From: Bacteroidales bacterium
GTDB lineage: Bacteria > Bacteroidota > Bacteroidia > Bacteroidales > WCHB1-69
DNA length: 10,479 nucleotides
NCBI GenBank assembly: GCA_031266895.1
Contig: JAISAD010000013.1
Span: forward strand, 1 to 10,479
Reading direction: 5' to 3'
A model generated the notes under the pieces. That model was not told the origin of the DNA and made no database searches. It saw only the letters and a program-made list of their open reading frames with translations. Of this stretch, positions 6,587 through 10,479 are shown piece after piece; the first letter of the stretch is position 1, and every line of letters starts with the position of its first letter. The position numbers and the translations under genes were made by a program.

Positions 6587-7411
6587 TTAGTTATCTATCC
6601 TGTAGTGGTCGAATTTGTGGTTGCGCCAAATCAGAATGAGGATAATGCCAAACACCATGCCGCCGAGATGGGCAAAGTGAGCAACACCGTCAGAGGTGCC
6701 GGTTGTACCGTAAAACAGTTCCAATGCGCCGTAAATAATGACCAGCCATTTGGCCTTAATGGGGAAAAGGAAGTAGATATATATTGGGACATTCGGAAAC
6801 ATCATGCCGAAAGCCAACAGGATGCCGAATACCGATCCGGATGCGCCGATAATGTTAAATTCGTTGAGATAGGACGTTTGGATAGATTGTGTTGCATTTA
6901 CTATTGCATCTATCTGGTCGGGGCTTTGCTGTAGTAGAAGCCAATTGTGATTAAATGCTTCCTGCAGTATTGCATCGTTGCAGTGCTGCATCATGTAAGC
7001 ATAGGTATCGAGCGAAGGCGCATCCAGAAACTGGGTCATAAGCGCCAGTTCAGGGCTGATTTGAAAGAAGATAATCAGATAGTGAATGAATGCTGCGCCA
7101 ATGCCTGTAATCAGGTAATAGATTAGAAAACGCCTGGCACCCCATACATTTTCTACCATAGCTCCAAACATCCACAATGCAAACATATTGAAAAAAAGAT
7201 GCCCGAAATCATTGTGCATGAACATGTAGGTAATGACCTGCCATGGCTTGAAATCGGAAGCCGCAAAGTAATGCAGCCCTAAAAGGGCATCCAAATCTAT
7301 GTTTTTAAAAGAGAATAAAATCTTGGATATAAAGAATAACCCGTTGATAATCAACAAATTTTTTACCATTGTGGGTAAAATAGAAAAACTGGCAGGACGC
7401 ATATTATTCAT
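6587..7411 (-). CDS. Rhomboid family intramembrane serine protease
   Basis: This 274-residue membrane protease of family S54 cuts substrate helices within the lipid bilayer. The oxyanion-hole motif HLFFN (His71, Asn75) matches HxxxN of GlpG. The nucleophile is Ser191 in GASG (189-192), and the general base is His248 in HLGG within the last transmembrane helix. Hydrophobic helices lie near 15-35, 68-88, 93-116, 188-206, 208-232 and 245-262. Between the third helix and the catalytic serine lies a mostly hydrophilic insert of about 70 residues (118-187), absent from minimal bacterial rhomboids. The start at 7411 is 21 nt after the clpX stop; an alternative in-frame ATG at 7402 cannot be excluded. 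It is probably co-transcribed with tig-clpP-clpX. The natural substrate is unknown. Confidence 0.94.
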   Translation of the reverse strand: MNNMRPASFSILPTMVKNLLIINGLFFISKILFSFKNIDLDALLGLHYFAASDFKPWQVITYMFMHNDFGHLFFNMFALWMFGAMVENVWGARRFLIYYLITGIGAAFIHYLIIFFQISPELALMTQFLDAPSLDTYAYMMQHCNDAILQEAFNHNWLLLQQSPDQIDAIVNATQSIQTSYLNEFNIIGASGSVFGILLAFGMMFPNVPIYIYFLFPIKAKWLVIIYGALELFYGTTGTSDGVAHFAHLGGMVFGIILILIWRNHKFDHYRIDN

Positions 7412-7429
7412 AGTTCACAATTCATAGTT
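7406..7429. repeat. Short direct repeat at the clpX-rhomboid junction
   Basis: The plus-strand 10-mer attcatagtt occurs twice (7406-7415 and 7420-7429) with a 14-bp period. It fills most of the gap between the clpX stop and the rhomboid gene and covers the first codons of the latter. On the coding strand each copy carries an ATG, only one of which is in the rhomboid frame. No function is evident. Confidence 0.5.
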
Positions 7430-7432
7430 GAT

Positions 7433-8674
7433 TTAATTTTCCAAACACGCAAATATCGAATGTTCAAATTGCTCGTGTGCATACTGGAGGTCAATATCTA
7501 TTTTCTTTTGTTTTAATGAAGGGAATGTGTACATGGCATCTGTCATGATTTTCTCAATAATGGAACGCAATCCGCGAGCACCCAGCTTGAGTTCTACCGC
7601 TTTGTCCACAATATAATCAAGGGCATTTTCGGCAAAGGTCAGTTCAATATCATCCAGTTCAAATAACCGAACATACTGTTTAATCAGGGCGTTTTTAGGT
7701 TCGGTCAAAATCTTCTTTAGCGCCTCTCTGTCTAAAGCATTGAGGTAGGTGATAACAGGAAAGCGTCCGCACAATTCCGGGATAAGCCCAAACTGCTTAA
7801 GATCTTGTGCCGAGATGTATTGCATCATATTGTTTTTATTCACCTGCCGATTTTTCTTGTTATAGCCTATGGTATTGGTATTCATGCGCTCGGCAATAAT
7901 TTTATCAATGTTATTGAATGCACCACTGGCAATAAAGAGTATATTCTGGGTATTGACAACCGTAAACTTCTGTTCGGGGTGCTTGCGTCCGCCTTGTGGA
8001 GGCACATTGACCTGCGCTCCTTCCAATAACTTCAGAAGGGATTGTTGTACCCCTTCACCCGACACATCTCTCGTGATAGAGGGATTATCGGCGCCCTTGC
8101 GGGCAATTTTATCAATTTCATCAATAAAAACAATGCCTCGTTCTGCCTTTTCCACATTATAGTCGGCGGCTTGCAGCAAGCGCGTGAGGATACTCTCTAC
8201 ATCTTCGCCTACATAACCTGCTTCTGTAAATACCGTTGCATCTGCAATACAGAACGGTACATCCAAAAGTTTAGCTATTGTTCTTGCTATCAGTGTTTTG
8301 CCTGTTCCGGTTTCGCCTACTAAAATGATGTTTGATTTTTCAATTTCTATTTCATTTTGTTCTTTTTGTGCATACAGAATCCGCTTGTAATGGTTGTAAA
8401 CGGCCACTGAAATAACCTTTTTAGCCTCATTTTGTCCGATGACATACTCATCCAGTTTTTCTTTAATTTCTTGGGGTTTAAGCAGATTAAGTTTGAAATT
8501 AGATTTTTTTTTGGCAGTTTTCAACTCAAAATCTTCCAGCATTGCAGATACGGCACTTGTGCAGTTTTCGCAAATAGCGGCATCTACTCCGTGTATCAGT
8601 AAGGTTTTATTGGGATCAATTTTCTGCCCGCAGAAGTTGCAAAAATCCTCTTGACTGTTTTTATTTTTCGCCAT
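7433..8674 (-). CDS. clpX: ClpX, AAA+ unfoldase of the ClpXP protease
   Basis: ClpX recognises, unfolds and threads proteins into ClpP using ATP. I chose ATG 8674 (MAKNKNSQEDFC, 413 residues), which puts the zinc-binding domain at the N-terminus as in the family and overlaps clpP by 14 nt. An ATG at 8704 would add ten residues lying wholly inside clpP. The zinc site is Cys12, Cys15, Cys35 and Cys38. Walker A is GETGTGKT (120-127), the pore loop GYVG is at 153-156, Walker B is IVFIDEID (181-188), the RKH motif is at 230-232, and sensor 2 is GARG (365-368). The ClpP-docking loop reads IGY (269-271) where E. coli has IGF. Every catalytic motif is intact. It is most likely translated in coupling with clpP. 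Confidence 0.97.
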   Translation of the reverse strand: MAKNKNSQEDFCNFCGQKIDPNKTLLIHGVDAAICENCTSAVSAMLEDFELKTAKKKSNFKLNLLKPQEIKEKLDEYVIGQNEAKKVISVAVYNHYKRILYAQKEQNEIEIEKSNIILVGETGTGKTLIARTIAKLLDVPFCIADATVFTEAGYVGEDVESILTRLLQAADYNVEKAERGIVFIDEIDKIARKGADNPSITRDVSGEGVQQSLLKLLEGAQVNVPPQGGRKHPEQKFTVVNTQNILFIASGAFNNIDKIIAERMNTNTIGYNKKNRQVNKNNMMQYISAQDLKQFGLIPELCGRFPVITYLNALDREALKKILTEPKNALIKQYVRLFELDDIELTFAENALDYIVDKAVELKLGARGLRSIIEKIMTDAMYTFPSLKQKKIDIDLQYAHEQFEHSIFACLEN

Positions 8675-9350
8675 TGATCTTATCCTGTTTAAGCACTTCA
8701 TCAATCATTCCATACTCTTTGGCTTCGGAGGCAACCATCCAGTAATTGCGGTCGCTGTCTTGCCATACCTGGTCGTAGGATTTGCCGGAGTGGAAAGCGA
8801 TAATTTCGTAAAGTTCCTTTTTTATTCTTTGGATTTCGCGGGCTTCAATTTCGATGTCCGAAGCCTGTCCCTGCGTGCCACCCATGGGCTGGTGTATCAT
8901 TACGCGGGCGTGAGGCAAGGCAAAGCGCTTGCCTTTGGTGCCGGCACAGAGCAATACGGCAGCCATGGAGGCAGCCATACCGGTGCAAATCGTAGAAATA
9001 TCGGGTTTCAAATATTGCATGGTATCATAAATGCCCAAGCCGGCATAGACGCTGCCGCCGGGTGAATTCATGTAAATCTGAATATCGCGATCGGCATCTT
9101 GCGACTCTAAAAAGAGCAATTGTGCCTGAATAATATTGGCTACATCATCGTAAATAGGTACACCTAAAAAGATGATCCTATCTTTCATTAATCGTGAAAA
9201 AACATCCAGCTGCGTGATATTCATCGGACGCTCTTCAATGATATAAGGAGTAATGTAATCATTTACCGTTGAAGTGTATGTATCAAGGCGCATACTGTTA
9301 ATGCCAATATGCTTTGCAGCGTATTTTTTAAATTCGTCTTTAAAATTCAT
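8661..9350 (-). CDS. clpP: ClpP, proteolytic subunit of the Clp protease, with Asn in place of the triad Asp
   Basis: ClpP forms the tetradecameric serine-protease chamber served by ClpX. The 229-residue protein has the full fold: a short N-terminal extension typical of Bacteroidota (MNFKDEFKKYAAKH), the oxyanion-loop motif MNSPGGSV (94-101), the nucleophile Ser128 in GMAASMA, and His153 in MIHQPMGG. The third triad position, 49 residues after the histidine as in E. coli, is Asn202 (codon AAT at 8745-8747, in DSDRNYWM), where E. coli has Asp. The remaining sequence is well conserved, so the gene is not decaying. It sits 21 nt after tig and overlaps clpX by 14 nt, the classic tig-clpP-clpX order. 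Start ATG 9350 is preferred over internal Met20 because the family's N-terminal pattern begins here. Confidence 0.96.
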   Translation of the reverse strand: MNFKDEFKKYAAKHIGINSMRLDTYTSTVNDYITPYIIEERPMNITQLDVFSRLMKDRIIFLGVPIYDDVANIIQAQLLFLESQDADRDIQIYMNSPGGSVYAGLGIYDTMQYLKPDISTICTGMAASMAAVLLCAGTKGKRFALPHARVMIHQPMGGTQGQASDIEIEAREIQRIKKELYEIIAFHSGKSYDQVWQDSDRNYWMVASEAKEYGMIDEVLKQDKINGEK

Positions 9351-9371
9351 GATGCATTAGTTTTTAAAATG

Positions 9372-10479
9372 TTACTGTTTTCCTGTTTTTGATTTAGCGG
9401 CCGTTTTGGGTTTCCTGGCAGCCGGTTTTGCTTTGGGCTCAGTGGCTGTGTCGTCTGCCGGAGCTTCAGGAGCAGCTTCCGCACTGGTGGTGCTTTTCTT
9501 AACCTTAGTCTTTTTAACTACTGTCTTTTCGTTTTTGCCGCCATTTATCTCTTCAATAAATGTCTGAATATCGCCGGTTTTAAGCTTCACTTTCATTTGT
9601 GCCTTAAACACCTCTTTCATTTTGCTGTCCACCAGCTGGTCGTAGATATTTCGCACATCCTCCTTATTTTTCATGGCATCTTTTACCAGTGTATTCAAGC
9701 GATCTTGAATCTCTTCCTGATTGAAGTTGCTGAAATAGTTCTTTTCGAAGAATTTGCGGATATGATTTTTAATATCCTCTTCGGTTACAGTGATGTTGTT
9801 TTCTTTGAGAATTTTGCTTTCAACTAATTGCCATTTAAAACTCTTCTTAAAATCGCCATATTTTTCATTCAACTCATCTGCTTTCATCTCTTTATTGTTG
9901 TGCAGAATATAGCGTTTAATAAAATCATCGGGCAGTTCAATTTGAATACTATCCATCAGGGTTGTAATGGCATTATTCATAAAATAGCGGTCGCTCTCCT
10001 GTTCCCATTCGGCTTCAATGGCAGCAATGGCAACTTTCTTCAACTCTTCTTCCGAATTAATTGAGCCGTCGGGATATGCCTTTTTATAAAACTCTTCATT
10101 TAACTCGGCCAGCTCTATTCTGCCGATAGTAGAAATGGTAATATCTTTTGTATAAGTGTTTTCCGATTCAATTTCCTCCTCTTTTATTTGCAGGAATTTC
10201 GATAATGAAGAGGTTTTAGCAAAAATTTCCTTCAGCGAAACCGTTACGGTATCGTCCACCTTTTTGCCGATGAATATTTTTTTCCCTTTATCGTTCAGTT
10301 CATTCAGGAAAAAGAAGCCGTGTTGCGCGTTTTCTTCGCCATGTTTCACAGATAGATAATCCTCTTCGCCGGCGGTTTCCGGATTGATAAAATTACCATA
10401 TTTTCTTCTCAAATTGGTAATATATCCATCAATTAAATCTTGTGTAGCTGTAATGTGGAAATCGGCTATTTCGGGCAGT
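9372..10479 (-). CDS. tig: Trigger factor, ribosome-associated chaperone; 5' end beyond the window
   Basis: Trigger factor binds nascent chains at the ribosomal exit tunnel. The frame is open from its stop at 9372 to the right edge (369 residues); with about 450 expected, the N-terminal ribosome-binding part is largely outside. The visible protein begins LPEIADFHITATQDLIDGYI, continues through the central region that holds the PPIase domain in E. coli (here divergent, ending near GKKVDDTVTVSLKEIF), then the helical C-terminal chaperone arms, rich in Lys and Glu. The last 55 residues form a low-complexity Lys/Ala/Pro/Thr tail (9375-9539). The gene order with clpP and clpX supports the call. 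A TTG at 10412 lies in frame but is internal, since homologous sequence continues upstream of it. Confidence 0.93.
   Translation of the reverse strand, partial: LPEIADFHITATQDLIDGYITNLRRKYGNFINPETAGEEDYLSVKHGEENAQHGFFFLNELNDKGKKIFIGKKVDDTVTVSLKEIFAKTSSLSKFLQIKEEEIESENTYTKDITISTIGRIELAELNEEFYKKAYPDGSINSEEELKKVAIAAIEAEWEQESDRYFMNNAITTLMDSIQIELPDDFIKRYILHNNKEMKADELNEKYGDFKKSFKWQLVESKILKENNITVTEEDIKNHIRKFFEKNYFSNFNQEEIQDRLNTLVKDAMKNKEDVRNIYDQLVDSKMKEVFKAQMKVKLKTGDIQTFIEEINGGKNEKTVVKKTKVKKSTTSAEAAPEAPADDTATEPKAKPAARKPKTAAKSKTGKQ

Noticed and set aside
8675..8704. Ten extra residues at the start of ClpX
   Set aside because: They lie within clpP and precede the conserved N-terminal zinc domain; ATG 8674 fits the family length better.
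10410..10412. TTG as a start codon of trigger factor
   Set aside because: The frame stays open to the window edge with trigger-factor-like sequence upstream, so the true start lies outside.

Overview
The window comes from a member of the Bacteroidota. Four things point there: the two clearest promoter-like sites match the phylum's TAnnTTTG -7 box, there are no strong Shine-Dalgarno sequences ahead of the genes, the ClpP, ClpX, trigger factor and methylmalonyl-CoA mutase proteins look like those of Bacteroidota, and the intergenic DNA is AT-rich. The order within the phylum cannot be read from this sequence. All nine genes lie on the minus strand, so transcription runs from high to low coordinates. 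Genes fill almost everything: the longest gap is about 180 bases, so no gene-free stretch exceeds 300 bases. I see no rRNA, tRNA, CRISPR array or transposase.

In transcription order the first block (10479 to 6587) is a protein quality-control cluster: the 3' part of tig (trigger factor, cut by the window edge), then clpP, clpX and a rhomboid protease, with gaps of about 20 nt or short overlaps. Trigger factor chaperones nascent chains, ClpXP is the ATP-driven cytosolic protease, and the rhomboid cleaves within the membrane. The clear oddity is ClpP, whose Ser-His-Asp triad reads Ser-His-Asn.

The second block (6498 to 4438) is one gene for a fused ADP-forming acyl-CoA synthetase. It has its own promoter, overlapped by an inverted repeat, and ends at a long near-palindromic hairpin followed by a T run. 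The third block (4315 to 2276) is a tight set of three membrane-protein genes: a YitT/DUF2179 protein followed by two single-domain ChrA-family transporters that overlap by ATGA.

The fourth block (2094 to the left edge) is the large subunit of methylmalonyl-CoA mutase, about 20 residues short at the window boundary. Between it and the transporter genes lie a two-copy 23-bp GC-rich tandem repeat and a promoter. That promoter shares a 15-bp motif and an identical 43-nt spacing to the ATG with the promoter of the acyl-CoA synthetase. Together the two genes suggest a succinate/propionate acyl-CoA route with ATP recovery, which is an inference. I found no wholly new multi-gene system. The items most worth following up are the Asn-triad ClpP, the matched promoter pair, the GC-rich repeat, and the YitT plus split-ChrA cassette.
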